From Unio delphinus (lineage: Eukaryota > Mollusca > Bivalvia > Unionida > Unionidae), in assembly GCA_029339505.1 (NCBI GenBank), contig JAQISU010000169.1, forward strand, positions 5,696,001 through 5,760,000: DNA of 64,000 nt, given 5' to 3'. Positions 1 to 10,083 of the stretch are shown one piece after another. Under the pieces are notes generated by a model, which was not told the origin of the DNA, ran no database searches, and was given only the letters and a program-made list of their open reading frames with translations. The first letter of the stretch is position 1. Every line of letters begins with the position of its first letter. The position numbers were made by a program, and so were the translations under genes.

Positions 1-191
1 GCAAATGGGCAACATAAACTTGGCTTGCATCAAGTCTATTACTAAGATTTTTTTTGGCAGCTTGTTGCGCAATCTTAAGTTCTGTGTCCACGATTCAAGA
101 ATATATTTTCTTCATTGCATCAACAACATCAGCAATAATTTAGACAAAGCGTGCGTTTCTAAAATGTAAATTTACAGTGCCATAAGCGAAG
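1..191. other. No recognisable feature
   Basis: AT-rich sequence at the left edge. I see no exon, repeat or regulatory signal that can be supported. It may be the 5' flank of the degenerate hAT copy that follows. Confidence 0.4.
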
Positions 192-640
192 ATGTCTAAA
201 CCTGAAGCTAAAAAGTGCAAGACTGATGGAGAAAAACATCAATTCAATGATGAATGGACACGTCAGTATATTATGGCTACTTTTAATTAGTGTGCTTAAT
301 TTGCCGCATATCACTTAACATCATGAAAGAATATAACTGCCGAAGACACAACAATACAAAACATGCTGCTGCTTATAAGGAATTGCAATGTGACTAGAGA
401 AGGCAGAAAATCAAAAGTTAAAGAAAAATGTTGGCAGAGCAAAAGATTTTTCACAAGGAAGTCACAAGAAACAAGATGTCTGACATGTGCCATGCTTATT
501 TTTCCAAGCGGAGTACCAGTGTGGATTTCATGTGTTGTGAAACCTTAAAAAAGGAATTTAATAATCGGTTTCAAGACTTCAAAGAAAAGAATGACAAGAT
601 AAAAACCATGCTTAAACATAGATAGACAAGAAAAACACTA
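192..640 (+). pseudogene. Broken hAT-type zinc-finger (BED-like) transposase remnant
   Basis: An ATG at 192 opens MSKPEAKKCKTDGEKHQFND and continues to a stop near 288. A frame change then gives CLICRISLNIMKEYNCRRHN, followed by NTKHAAAYKELQCD and a stop. The zinc ligands form C-x2-C-x14-H-x4-H (Cys codons at 293 and 302, His codons at 347 and 362), the N-terminal finger of hAT-derived proteins of the ZBED/GTF2IRD2 kind. Further pieces follow in other frames, including KKEFNNRFQDFKEK near 545-590, which resembles a conserved hAT segment. The copy carries at least two frameshifts and several stops, and most of the catalytic region is missing. Function as a transposase is excluded; the family call rests on the finger and its order. 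Confidence 0.55.
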
Positions 641-712
641 TATGCTTAATCAAAGATAGACAAGAAAAACACTATATGCTTAAATATAGATAGGTAAGGA
701 AAATGCTATATG
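619..712. repeat. 34-bp minisatellite, about 2.8 copies
   Basis: The unit starts GATAGACAAGAAAAACAC and recurs at 621, 655 and 689 (period 34). The third copy is diverged. It lies at the end of the zinc-finger pseudogene and breaks its frame. Confidence 0.85.
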
Positions 713-905
713 TGTCCAGCTACAAACAATATAGAACTGGATCTATTGTTGCATAATGTGCCAGAAAATCAGAGTGCTGTTTGTTTGAAGCTCAACTCAT
801 CTAATAGGTGAGTTATAAGGTATATTCAACATGTTCCTCTTTATATTGTGCTTGTTACCACATATTTATCTCCTGAAAGCCAGATTTTTGAAATGCATCA
901 TTTAC

Positions 906-1015
906 CTGGTAGTTATCCCATGCTGTTTCTGAGAAGGAACCAGCATCATTCATTGGATCATCAGCTTCTGACTGTATTAATTGATCTGACTGCACAGTCT
1001 CATAGTCTTCAGCAA
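906..1015 (-). CDS. Exon: acidic segment of the same scaffold protein (110 bp)
   Basis: On the minus strand the acceptor is a long pyrimidine tract ending TTTCTTTCCCCCAACAG, and the donor is CAG followed by GTAAAT. The exon begins with two bases completing a codon, matching the single base left by the exon at 7564-9073; the junction codon becomes Ile. It then reads 36 codons, AEDYETVQSDQLIQSEADD followed by PMNDAGSFSETAWDNYQ, strongly acidic like the preceding exon, and ends in phase 0. No stop codon or KASH-like membrane segment follows within the window, so the C-terminus lies to the left of position 1. Splice sites, phase agreement and composition together support it although it is short. 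Confidence 0.78.
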
Positions 1016-1114
1016 CTGTTGGGGGAAAGAAAAGAACAAAATTTATTTGCACATGTCCTGTTTGTCCTGATGAACTTACACAATATGCAAGGCAACATTC
1101 CGATTCACGTATGA

Positions 1115-1358
1115 CAGTGCTGTCCAACCCTTTTGACACCATGGGCCACTAAAAATATTTTCTTGAAGCAGAGGACTGCAGCAGAAAACTTAAAAGCAAC
1201 GATTATAAAAAAGTTTTACAATTGTTTACATGGTTAAGAAGATATACTATGAAAGTAAGCTATGGATTTTTTTATATATACAATATGCACAAAAAAATTG
1301 CTTGAGATCTGGTGGGCTAGTTAAAATCAGCCCATGGGCTGCAAGTTGGACAGCAGTG
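1115..1358. mobile_element. hAT-type MITE, 244 bp
   Basis: The left end is CAGTGCTGTCCAACCCTT and the right end, reverse complemented, is CACTGCTGTCCAACTTG; internal CCATGGGCC and GCCCATGGGC are also mirrored. CAGTGxTGTCCAAC is a common hAT terminal signature. The 8 bp outside each end are ACGTATGA and ACCTATGC, 6 of 8 identical, consistent with an 8-bp hAT target duplication that has aged. It contains no transposase. It lies in the intron, about 100 bp upstream of the 1015 acceptor in the direction of transcription. Confidence 0.7.
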
Positions 1359-1639
1359 ACCTATGCAATTCGGGAAAACATGCACCCACAAAAGGTCAAA
1401 GATGGAGATGCAGGACATCTTGTGGTTGGGAGGGTGTAGAGAAATGTATAAATCAAATTAACTTCAAATTAATGTCTGAGACATGCTACAACACATTGTA
1501 AGAGACCATGACACATCGATCCCTTACTCTGGTAATGCACCCTTGCAGAACTATATAAATACAGCTTTCATTTCTAACTTGTTTATGTATAAAAACAATT
1601 CATCCAGATTCAATGACAATGAAGTATTATACAGAGGGA
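1359..1639. other. Intronic spacer without recognised features
   Basis: Unique-looking AT-rich sequence between the hAT MITE and the DIRS-like remnant. No coding signal was found on either strand. Confidence 0.4.
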
Positions 1640-2270
1640 AAGTGTAAATGGTGCAGATGGAGAAATCCCAAGAAAAGCAGATCAGCAGTAGCAGTCAAGG
1701 TTTCCAATATGGTTGCTTAATGATGACCAGTCAACTAAGTTTTTGCTCATAATGCCTCTATAATTACCAGGATTATTGTTATGAGATCCCATGGCATTGC
1801 AACTAAGTTATGGCTCATGAAGATGTCCATTTCCATGGAAACGAAAGTCCTAAGAGAGAATGTGCTCTGACTTTTTGAGGTCTGACAAGATGCCCAACTG
1901 AAGTTCTGTAGACATACAGAACTTATCCTGATGGAGAGATTGAACCCAAATTTTCTGAAGTACTGAAGAATTTGGGTTCCATGTAATCAAAGGTATGGTT
2001 TTACTATTCCCACAACTTGGATCAATACTCGGGGTGAACTGACTGCAAATGGCAGAACCCAGAATTGAAAACCAGGAATCCTGAAGGTCAATAGAGAACA
2101 CCCAATCTGTATGATGCATTGCATTTGGGATTGACAAAGTTGTCTCCATCTTGAAGTGTCGTTCCAGAAGAAACCAGTTTAATGTTAAGAGAGATCAGTT
2201 ATGGTATGAAATTTCCTGCTTTTCTTGATGCCCAAGAGCAAAATGCAGGGGGAAAAACAATCATTCAGAA
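1640..2270 (-). pseudogene. Decayed DIRS-like retrotransposon reverse transcriptase
   Basis: On the minus strand a chain of RT-like blocks can be read through frameshifts. First comes an Ile/Lys-rich strand ending ITDLS, then HFKMETTLSIPNAMHHTDWV with FSIDLQD, where the Asp matches the first catalytic Asp block (usual form HFKMET...GDWxxSIDLKDAY). After a small deletion comes QFWVLPFAVS with SPRVLIQVVGIVKPYL (the FxxLPFGLSxAPxxF block), and later a stretch resembling the thumb/connection region. HFKMET plus SIDLxD is characteristic of DIRS-1-like elements. Several stops and shifts are present, and the second catalytic motif is not intact. RNase H and tyrosine recombinase were not found to the left. 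Sequence to the right, to about 3560, is unusually GC-rich and may be part of the same insertion. Confidence 0.6.
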
Positions 2271-3600
2271 CCCTCTTGACTGGCCTTTCAGGAAAAGTGT
2301 GTGCACTTCTTTCCTTAATGTTACCAGATTAGGTGGGTTGTTTGTTATTAAACTAATTTAGTAACCCTCACTTGCAACAGAAAGGATGCACCCAGTGCCT
2401 GTGATGCTTAACCAAGCCTCTGGAAAAGCTAAGATAAACATCTATGTAGGTATGGGAGAGGAATGCAGGGCAGTAGAGAGTGCAAACTCCTAGTCACCCC
2501 TAACCCCATTCTTCTAGTGGTTCTTTGATGATAACCATCCCATGAACCTTACTGGCAAGGAGGAGGTTTCAGCTGATATTGCACCTTGGACTGAGGCTGT
2601 GTCTGTTTGAAAATTTAGAGGATGGTCCTGGAGGGAGAGGTGCACATTAATATTTTTCCTGGCCATATTTGATGGGATAGGAGTGGGTGTGAAGGATCAA
2701 AGTTTTGTGAAGCCACAATGGGGATGAGTTCGATTATGAGGGACTCACTCAATATCCAGAAGAAGCAGTCTTAAGAAGGTTGTTGCTGTGGTTGAGAGTC
2801 CAGCACAACGTCATGGTGGATATGCAGAAGTTCACTGATAAAGTCAAAGTGGCAGAAGATCATTCTACAGTATCTAACACACTGTAATGCAGCTGGTTTC
2901 AGAACAGTCTCCTTCAGCAGAGTAAGCTAAGTAGCTGAAAAGCGGTCAGCAAAGGAAGCTATGATGACCAGAAGCCAGACATTCTGCTCCAAAGCTTCAA
3001 TTGTTGTAACAGGAAGGCATGACCAAGTTCCTGTTGAAATACGTACTGGGGATGCATACGCATTCAAATGGGTAAATTTAATGGCCCACATCTGGCAAAG
3101 AATCCGGTAACTCAAGGTAAAGGTGGGAATGGCCCATCTTATATGCTTATCAGTGGTCCAAAGAAAAATGTCTGATATTTCTTAGAGGAACAAGGAAGAA
3201 GCATGAGGTCAGGTTGTAGATGAATCCCTGATGTTATGAAAAAATAACAGAAATGATCTTACTGGGCTGTGCATGAGATGTTTTTGGCATACATTCACAG
3301 ATAATAGACAACAGACTTCACTTACTTCCTTATCTTATCACTTGAGCTGTCCTAAGGTATGCCACTTAAAAAGGAGGTGATGGCAGACAATAAGCCACAG
3401 TATCACCTCTACTCTGGGTACAGGATCCAGTAGCCTAAAAGGAAGCTATCTACCCTGAGGTGGAGGGCCCAATATTCTTTATGGAGAGGAATAAAAGGTA
3501 TGGGTGTGGTCCAATTCCCTTACCTAGTTATGACTGGCTGGCTTGACACCCAATTCTGTATGGGTTATGTTGGAAGAGTGGGGTGAGGGGGTAACCTAAT
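2271..3600. other. GC-elevated intronic block, probably old transposon DNA
   Basis: The block is visibly richer in G+C than the surrounding intron and borders the DIRS-like remnant. Short open stretches on the minus strand (such as 2927-3115) have no recognisable domain. I suspect more of the DIRS insertion, but no RNase H or recombinase motif could be identified with confidence. Confidence 0.35.
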
Positions 3601-4181
3601 CCAATCCATATCCCCTTAACATGAGACCTCTTAGCAATGAATAGTAAAAAGTAAGCTACCAGTACGAGGTAGCCAGTGACAACAAATAGTCACTTTAACT
3701 GATCACTTGAGCCACATAGATGTCAAAGCCATGTTTATCTTTATTAGACATCAAGGTATGGTGCTGCTCTTCACTTTTGGAGGGTGTAACATGCCATCCT
3801 GAGATGAGCAGTGCAATTCCTTTTTCGTATAAGACAGCATTATGCTATATTGTGATCAGTGATGCACTCATTCTCATGGAAGGCAGCATGACAATATCCT
3901 GAATGTGGTTTCAGTGCACAAAATCAAATAAAAACTTGTAAGAACAAGTCATCTGCAGGAAAAAGTGAAAAGAATTTCTAGTAATTCGTTATAAGGCCAA
4001 GAGAGCTAGCTCTGAATAATCACTGCAGATATTAATAAATCCACAAAGTGACTGCCAGTGTTAATTCCATGTATTTGAATTTCTTGAGCCAAGAATTTTA
4101 TCTAAAGATATTGGCAACCAATTTGTTTTAAAACTGCCCCACTTCATGACCTAGTAGGCGCCAGTGGTACTCCCTTGTTTC
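3601..4181. other. Intronic spacer without recognised features
   Basis: AT-rich sequence. No exon, inverted repeat or SINE head was recognised. Confidence 0.35.
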
Positions 4182-4193
4182 ATTTCTGGAATG

Positions 4194-4436
4194 CTGTCAT
4201 TGTTGTTGTGTTTAATGCCATTTTTCAGCACACGATAGGCTATACATGGCGACCAGTATTAGTGGTGGAGGAAGAACCCGGGAAAACACCAGAAAGAACC
4301 ACTGACCCAGGAGAAGCTACTGGCATACTTTCTCTCACATACCCACATTAGACAAATCTGAGACTTGAACCCATGCAGATAGATATGAAATGGCAGTGAT
4401 CCGTAACGGAGAACACTTGGGCACTCGGGACCCCTT
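4194..4436 (-). mobile_element. SINE-A copy (tRNA-Leu/Ser-like head)
   Basis: Full-length copy in minus orientation. The head is at the right end (box-A-like GAGTGCCCAAGTGTTCTCCG, then box-B-like GGGTTCAAGTCTC) and the body ends in AATGGCATTAAACAC with a CAACAA tail at the left. It is flanked by a perfect 12-bp target duplication ATTTCTGGAATG (4182-4193 and 4437-4448), direct evidence of target-primed insertion. Confidence 0.88.
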
Positions 4437-4559
4437 ATTTCTGGAATGAACATTGCCTATGTATTTCTAATATAAGCCTTGTACCTATTTTACTTTCAAT
4501 CGATGACAAAATTTGGAGTTAGCAATAACAAAAGTGTGGACAGATGACTGTATAAGACA

Positions 4560-4941
4560 AATGTGTCTACATATTAGTTTAACAGTACCTCAGCACAAAT
4601 GTAGCTACATGGTGGCAACCAGAAGAAAAATATGACAAGAGTCCCTGAAGGAGCTTTCCCTCTAGTTGGCCAAAATTTCCAAGACTCCAAAATAAGACCG
4701 TTTTCTTCTCTTATAGCTGTATAGTGTTTGAAACCATCTTTGATATTCTTCAGCAATAGTTTCAACTTAGCTGCTGTGGTGGACATATTGGATGTCAACT
4801 TGTAAAGACCAAAAAGGCTTCACAAGAACTCTTCTGTTGGAAATGTCATGCTGATATGACTTTCTTACTTCGGTTAGCAACAGTAACATGATTTTCAAGA
4901 TGGATGCCATGGTGGCCATATTCACTAGTGATTGAGCTACT
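4560..4941. repeat. R1 dispersed periodic repeat
   Basis: Carries the R1 hallmarks: AACAAGATTTTCAAGATGGC-type blocks, CATATTGGATGTCA and ACCAACTAGACATCA-like blocks, recurring about every 135-145 bp. The block is interrupted at 4942 by a pogo-like transposon and resumes at 6862. Confidence 0.65.
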
Positions 4942-5245
4942 TACTGTATATACTCGCGTATAAGCCCGTTCGCGTATAAGCCGAACCCCCCCAAACTGAA
5001 TTGGTAAAAGTGGTATAAAGTGCATGACCCGCGTATAAGCCGACATAAATTTTATACAAACGGTACATCACAAGATGCACAAAGTGAGTTCTGAATACGT
5101 TTATTTAGGTAAATCACGTTATTAAATAAAATAAAAGAAAGAAATCTAGTTTATATGTTGAAATAAAAACAATTCTGAAGTGTTAAGTCTTAATGAAAAT
5201 TTAATCCTCATTCTAAAATCATGAAATATAAAAGTTCGATCACTT

Positions 5246-5483
5246 TTAGAATCCTTCAAAATCGGGCTCTGTATCAGACTCACCAAACAGTTCACGAAAC
5301 TCGACTTCTGTTACGGGCGTGCTTTCATCATATACGTCGCCCCCCTCCCCATACTTGCTTCTCGTTCACAACAAATTCGCGTGCTGCAGCACAGTTGTTA
5401 TTTGCTTCTGCATATTCAATAACTTTAAGTTTGAATACTGCATCATAAGCAGACCGCTATCTTTTACTTCCAACACTATTCAT
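5246..5483 (-). pseudogene. pogo-type transposase remnant: DNA-binding helix fused to C-terminal tail
   Basis: On the minus strand an ATG at 5483 gives MNSVGSKR, a stop, then SAYDAVFKLKVIEYAEANNN and CAAAREFVVNEKQVW. The pattern FKLKVIEYA...NNxxAAREFxVxEKxVxxW is the N-terminal helix-turn-helix of pogo/Jerky/Tigger-like transposases. After a G-rich joint and a frame change it reads DVYDESTPVTEVEFRELFGE, then SDTEPDFEGF and a stop, an acidic C-terminal tail. The DDE catalytic domain, usually about 250-300 residues, is absent. The copy is therefore non-autonomous, with one nonsense codon and one shifted junction. Confidence 0.68.
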
Positions 5484-6147
5484 TTTATCCGATTGAATTG
5501 AACATAAACTTCTACAGAGATTAAACTGAAATAATTTCTTTCAGTAGTAGTATACTATTTATATACCTTATCCTGTAATTATTTCTATGTGTGGTTGGTT
5601 TTCAATTCGTATTTGATAATTATTTATCATTGTTATTTGTGTTGTGTTTTTTAAACTACGGGTAGTGTGATTCAATCGATCAAACTATGATTGGTTTCAG
5701 CGTGGACATTATTCAAGTATCGTGACAGTTTATAACTTTGAGCAGAAACCATGTCCACTACCATATCTCATTAAACAATACATCTGAGAGTTGGCATCTA
5801 TTAGTTAAGTCATTGGCATTGTGCAACAAAACAAACCTATTATCCCCGAGGCATTTACCACAGATTAAGCATATGGTAGCTATTGTACAACAATCTTCCG
5901 CTAACAAACCACTTTGCTTTACAAACAACTAAACAATAGTTGTATATAAACTGTGGCTCCCGATTACTTCTAAAACACCTGTCAAAGAAATCCAACAAAT
6001 TATATTGTTTTATAATTATTCACACTGACTCGTGCACTGTTATTTGCCGTTCCTAAGCGTGCGCACAACAAAACCCTATGGAGCCTCTCGCTATTGTTTC
6101 TCGAAGACTGTCATACATGTATTTCTACTCTCGATCAAAATGTTTGT

Positions 6148-6570
6148 CGTATATACCTTCAGTATCGTAATTCTTTTATTTCTTTTTACGTAGATTCTTT
6201 TCATATTTACACTGAAATAGGCTAGCGTGCATTTCTACGAAAGCGTAGAGTTTAATTATTACTGATTAGCTGAGTGATAAATACTTGACCAGAGATTATT
6301 AATATGGTGGTTCTTTTGGAAAATACACGTATTTCCGTAGTTCAAATAACACGTATGGCTGTATACCTTCAGTATCGTAATTCTTTTATTTTTTTTCACG
6401 TAGATTCTTTTCATATTTACACTGAAATAAACTAGCATGCATTTCTACAAAACCGTAGAGTTTAATGATTACTGCTTAGCTGAGGGTTAAATACTTGAAT
6501 AGAGATTACTAATATGGCGGTTCTTTTGGAAAATACACGTATTTGCGTGGTTCAAATAACACTTATGGCT
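6148..6570. repeat. 210-bp tandem duplication inside the pogo-like element
   Basis: TATACCTTCAGTATCG recurs at about 6153 and 6363 (period 210). The copies match over almost their entire length, with scattered substitutions. No coding potential is shared. It may be transposon subterminal sequence. Confidence 0.85.
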
Positions 6571-6861
6571 GTATTTTCTGGTGGATCGACATCTGTCAAA
6601 TAGATGTCAAATACGTTAAAAACATGCTTTTCATTCATTATCCTACCACTTATGTTAGAAAAAAAATATTAGCCATGTGGCATCATTATGCATGTGATCT
6701 CATATTCGGCGATCGACGGAAACAATAAACATTGGAAATCGAGGGGAAAAAGCATTATAAATTTCAGGTTTGGAACCTGACCCGCAGATAAGCCGACCCC
6801 CTTTCTTCCAGGCCTTATTTTTGTCCTAAATTTCTCGGCTTATACGCGAGTATATACGGTA

Positions 6862-7180
6862 GATGTCAGAAGTAGAGATAACAAGATTTTCAAAATGACT
6901 GCTGTGGCAGATATTGGACCTCAGTTCAGCCCCATTTTCATTTATAACCAATGCCACAATATAAAAATTATAAAAAGTTTTTAAAAAAACATGTCAATAT
7001 GACCATCCATTCAGAAGGGGTAGCAAGAACAAGAATTTCAAAATGGCCACCATGGAAACCATACTGGATGCTGAAATGGCACCATGGGATGAATGTGTCT
7101 AAAGCTTCATGGCAAGAATCAATAATAAATCTGTTGTTAATGGATGAGTGGACAACAGTTCTTCTGGTTAAACTCTTCTA
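6862..7180. repeat. R1 dispersed periodic repeat (continuation)
   Basis: Continues the R1 block split by the pogo-like insertion: GATAACAAGATTTTCAAAAT at about 6879, then ATGACCATCCATTCAGAAGG and TTTCAAAATGGCCACCATGG. It ends with the R1 terminal-type segment (AAGCTTCATGGCAAGAAT, GTTAATGGATGAGTGGACAA). Confidence 0.65.
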
Positions 7181-7563
7181 GTCCATGACCAGCAAAAATG
7201 AGTTACAAGAAAATAGAATATAAACGTTAAATATATTCAATTCTCTAAAAAGGTAAATAAAATAAAGATAATGGTAGTATGTAGAATCTTTCAAAGATGA
7301 CAGAAAAACATTGGAAATACAATATACACACCCACCAATCCAACCCCTGCAACCCAAAAAGTAAATATGAACTTGACATAGATCTTTTTTTAAATGGGTC
7401 TCTATCTTAGTCTTTAAATAGTACAAAAATCCTTCCAAAATAAATATTTAAAAAAAACTTTCAAAATAAATATTTAAAAAAGCAGATGAAAGGATGAACA
7501 GGCACCAACATTTTATGTGCATTTAACACAGGAAGGAAGAGAAAAATCAAATACATTACTTAC
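7181..7563. other. Intron just downstream of the large exon
   Basis: AT-rich intronic sequence. The donor GTAAGT is at 7563-7558. A short duplicated motif AAATAAATATTTAAAAAA occurs at about 7438 and 7464. Nothing else is recognised. Confidence 0.45.
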
Positions 7564-9073
7564 TAGGACCTTCAGTCTCAGAGTAACTGCTGCCACTGGA
7601 TCTAAAGCGAGCACTTTGAAGCTCATGCATAAGTGACCCTCCGTCTGCTGATCTGGGCATAGGGGTATCATCATCGTCTGACAACCCCACATGCTCTAAA
7701 GGCACTGATGTTAAAGTTCCTGAGTCATCAATACAATTTAACAAGTCTTCTTGAGTCATTTTATAGTCCAGTTTTCTCTTAGCACCAATCTGAGATCGTG
7801 GAGAACTGCTTTCCTGAGCTGATAAAGTTCTATGTATAGCACGAGCACGTTTTGTGCGATGAGGGAATGTGGATGATTTAGATGACTGAGACAATTTGAC
7901 AGGTGTATCAGAATCACTGAGATTGCTACCAAGTTTGTCAATGGCACTTTCTGATGTGGACAAAGGCTTTGAATCCAGTGTGCTGGGAGCTTTATTCAAT
8001 TCAATCACGCTCCAAGGACGATCCTTGGCTGGACCTTTTAATCTTCTTCGCAGAGATGATGTGTCACAAAACCTTGGCAACAAGAAATTATCTCGACTAG
8101 CATATTTTTCATCAGATGTGTACTCCTCCCCAATAACACTATCAAAAATAGTATCAGCAGCATCATCAGATGCAGTTGAGAAATTCTCTCCATCATCCGA
8201 TTCACTAGTGTCCTCTGCACTTGCATCACAATCACAAGAGCTCTCCACAGTCTCAGTTCCTACAGCTGCATCAACCATCTGCACTTTGGGTGACTTCACA
8301 TTCCTACAATCATCAGCTGGTGTGCTTGTTGACTGGGCTAGATGAGTGGTAGCAGCAGGACTTAGCCTTTTTGGTGATGACTGGGACTGTTGACCATATG
8401 TGTTGCCTTTCTTAACCATTTCCTCTGCATGGTCAATGAGAAACTTTATGTCTTCCCTTTCAGACTCATCCAATTCAGGTACAAGTTCCTTGCTGGACTC
8501 ATCTGTTGTGTGCACCTGTGACTCCACGTTTGGCTCGCTTTGTTCACTCCTCTCACTTGACCCAGTGTCGATGGCTACTGTTGCATAGAATGCAGCACTG
8601 TTTCCGCATTCCCTAGATTGTCTGCGCACCCCAGTGCTGATGCCTGAGAAAGTAATTCCACGTTGTCGCATTTTATCTTCATCATTTGACTGACTCTCAC
8701 TGCCATAACCAATATCCTTGCTTTCTCCCCGTATTCGGAGGTGACGCAGCAACTCTCGATCTGAATCACTCCCTGTAGAGACAGAGAGATCTGCATAGTT
8801 CTCGGACATATCCGAGCTTTTATGCTCGTTCTCACTAACTACCGCACTATCCTTGCAACTGTGATCACTCTTGTTTCCTGAATCTGGTGATAAGGATGTG
8901 GTGCTATCAAACTGTGGTGGGGACTGGATAAAATCGCCACGCAGATTGAAATAAAAGCTGTCGTCTGCACTGCTTCCAGTCACATTTTGAAAGTCATCAT
9001 CATCTGTGCAATCTTCCCTCAGACGAGCAATATGTTGTGAAAAATCAATGTATTGTCCTCCAGTGAAGATACC
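7564..9073 (-). CDS. Large exon: acidic, serine-rich linker of the scaffold protein (503 codons + 1 nt)
   Basis: The longest open frame in the window. On the minus strand the acceptor is TTTTTTTACTTACAG before GGTATC (phase 0). The frame runs to a strong donor, GTAAGT at 7563-7558, leaving one base of a split codon. Read-through of that donor would stop two codons later at TAA (7558-7556), so a short retained-intron end is possible. The peptide opens GIFTGGQYIDFSQHIARL, then becomes Ser/Asp/Glu-rich with acidic runs (exon residues 23-28 and 465-469). A predicted charged helix lies at residues 197-223 (core EREDIKFLIDHAEEMVKKG). Basic patches at about 342-350, 405-415 and 431-438 (KRARAIHR, AKRKLDYK) could be nuclear-localisation or binding motifs. 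No catalytic domain or membrane segment is visible. Codon-scale openness over 1.5 kb in AT-rich DNA and good splice sites argue for a real exon. Confidence 0.88.
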
Positions 9074-9509
9074 CTGTAAGTAAAAAAAGACATCAAAGGT
9101 TTAAATAGAAATGGAACCATTAGGCTTGAAGATCCAAGGCATATACCAACCATGAAAAAACTGCATCAAATTGTGAATAGTGCACAAACAAATTTGTTCC
9201 AGCACAAATGTAAAATCTGACAATGACCTACTAGAAACTTTTGCAAAAAGAGATCTAGGTCTATGCTGCAAAGAATTAGAAGTACATTATACATTGGTAA
9301 GCACGAGATTAAAGTGGGAAAATTCTTTTTATTTTTCCTGATATGAAATGAAATGACTGCTTTAGCCAGGTGAATGCATAATGAAGGGTTTGAAAGTAGA
9401 GCAGAACATTATCAAACAAGTGTCACTGACACTGTAGGGGTCAAAAAGAATTTTCAGGAATGCGATCTATTTTTTCTTTCAACTGCAGTGCGTTGAAAGC
9501 ATCTCTCAT
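9074..9509. other. Intron just upstream of the large exon
   Basis: The acceptor and its T-rich tract lie at 9074-9090 (minus-strand sense). The remainder is AT-rich without a recognised repeat. Confidence 0.45.
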
Positions 9510-10083
9510 ATTCTTATGTGATAACAAGATTTTCAAACATTAGCTGCTGTGGTGGACAATTTGTAATTCATGTTGATACCATTTTTTATTTAGGATCCAC
9601 TACAGGTCATTAAAAGTCCTACAGTGAGATCCTTGTCTCTATGACCATCCATTCAGTAGCGACAAGACAAGCCAGTCATTGTAGCAGTTTTATTGCATGT
9701 ACAAATGGCACCATTTACATTTATGTCCAACTAGGTATGTCAGGAAATCATCTGCTGAAACCCCATCATGATATAAACAACCATTTGGGAGCTGTAAAAT
9801 TAACATTTTAATGCTGAGGGTAAATCTGTAAATCTGCATTTGTTTAAAACCAACAATGATGAAAACCCTGTCAAAATGACTTTCCATTTAAGAAGAATAG
9901 AGATATCAAGATTTTCAAGATGTCCACCATACCTGCTATACTGAATGTCAGATCAGCACCATTTTGATTTCAAGACGAAGATATTTTGTGGTGAAAATCC
10001 CATGTTGATATAAATTTCCATTTTTAAGGTAAAACTAAAATTTTCAACATGGCTCCAATGGCAATTAGGTATACTGGATAATA
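9510..10083. repeat. R1 dispersed periodic repeat array
   Basis: R1 blocks (AACAAGATTTTCAAACATTA, AAGATTTTCAAGATGTCCAC, AAAATTTTCAACATGGCTCC) recur at about 9525, 9910 and 10033, with intervening CCATTTGGGAG and GTTGATATAAATTTCCAT segments. Degenerate copies. Confidence 0.6.

Larger units (their letters stand above)
4944..6859 (-). mobile_element. pogo-like DNA transposon, 1916 bp, internally deleted
   Basis: Ends are inverted repeats: left CTGTATATACTCGCGTATAA, right (reverse complement) CCGTATATACTCGCGTATAA, followed by GCC(C/G)-type sequence and internal GCGTATAAGCCGA repeats. The element is flanked by TA on each side (4942-4943, 6860-6861), as in Tc1/mariner/pogo transposons. The only coding remnant is a minus-strand piece at 5246-5483. 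The rest is non-coding and includes a 210-bp tandem duplication. It sits inside an R1 repeat, so R1 is older at this site. Confidence 0.8.

Noticed and set aside
906..1015. KASH domain ending the protein
   Set aside because: No transmembrane segment or terminal PPP-x motif is found here; the exon is acidic and soluble, and the C-terminus is outside the window.
848..1114. 88-codon plus-strand open frame
   Set aside because: It overlaps the splice-supported minus-strand exon at 906-1015 and has no domain.
7896..8345. 149-codon plus-strand open frame
   Set aside because: It is antisense to the large exon. The minus-strand frame has splice sites and 503 open codons; this one does not.
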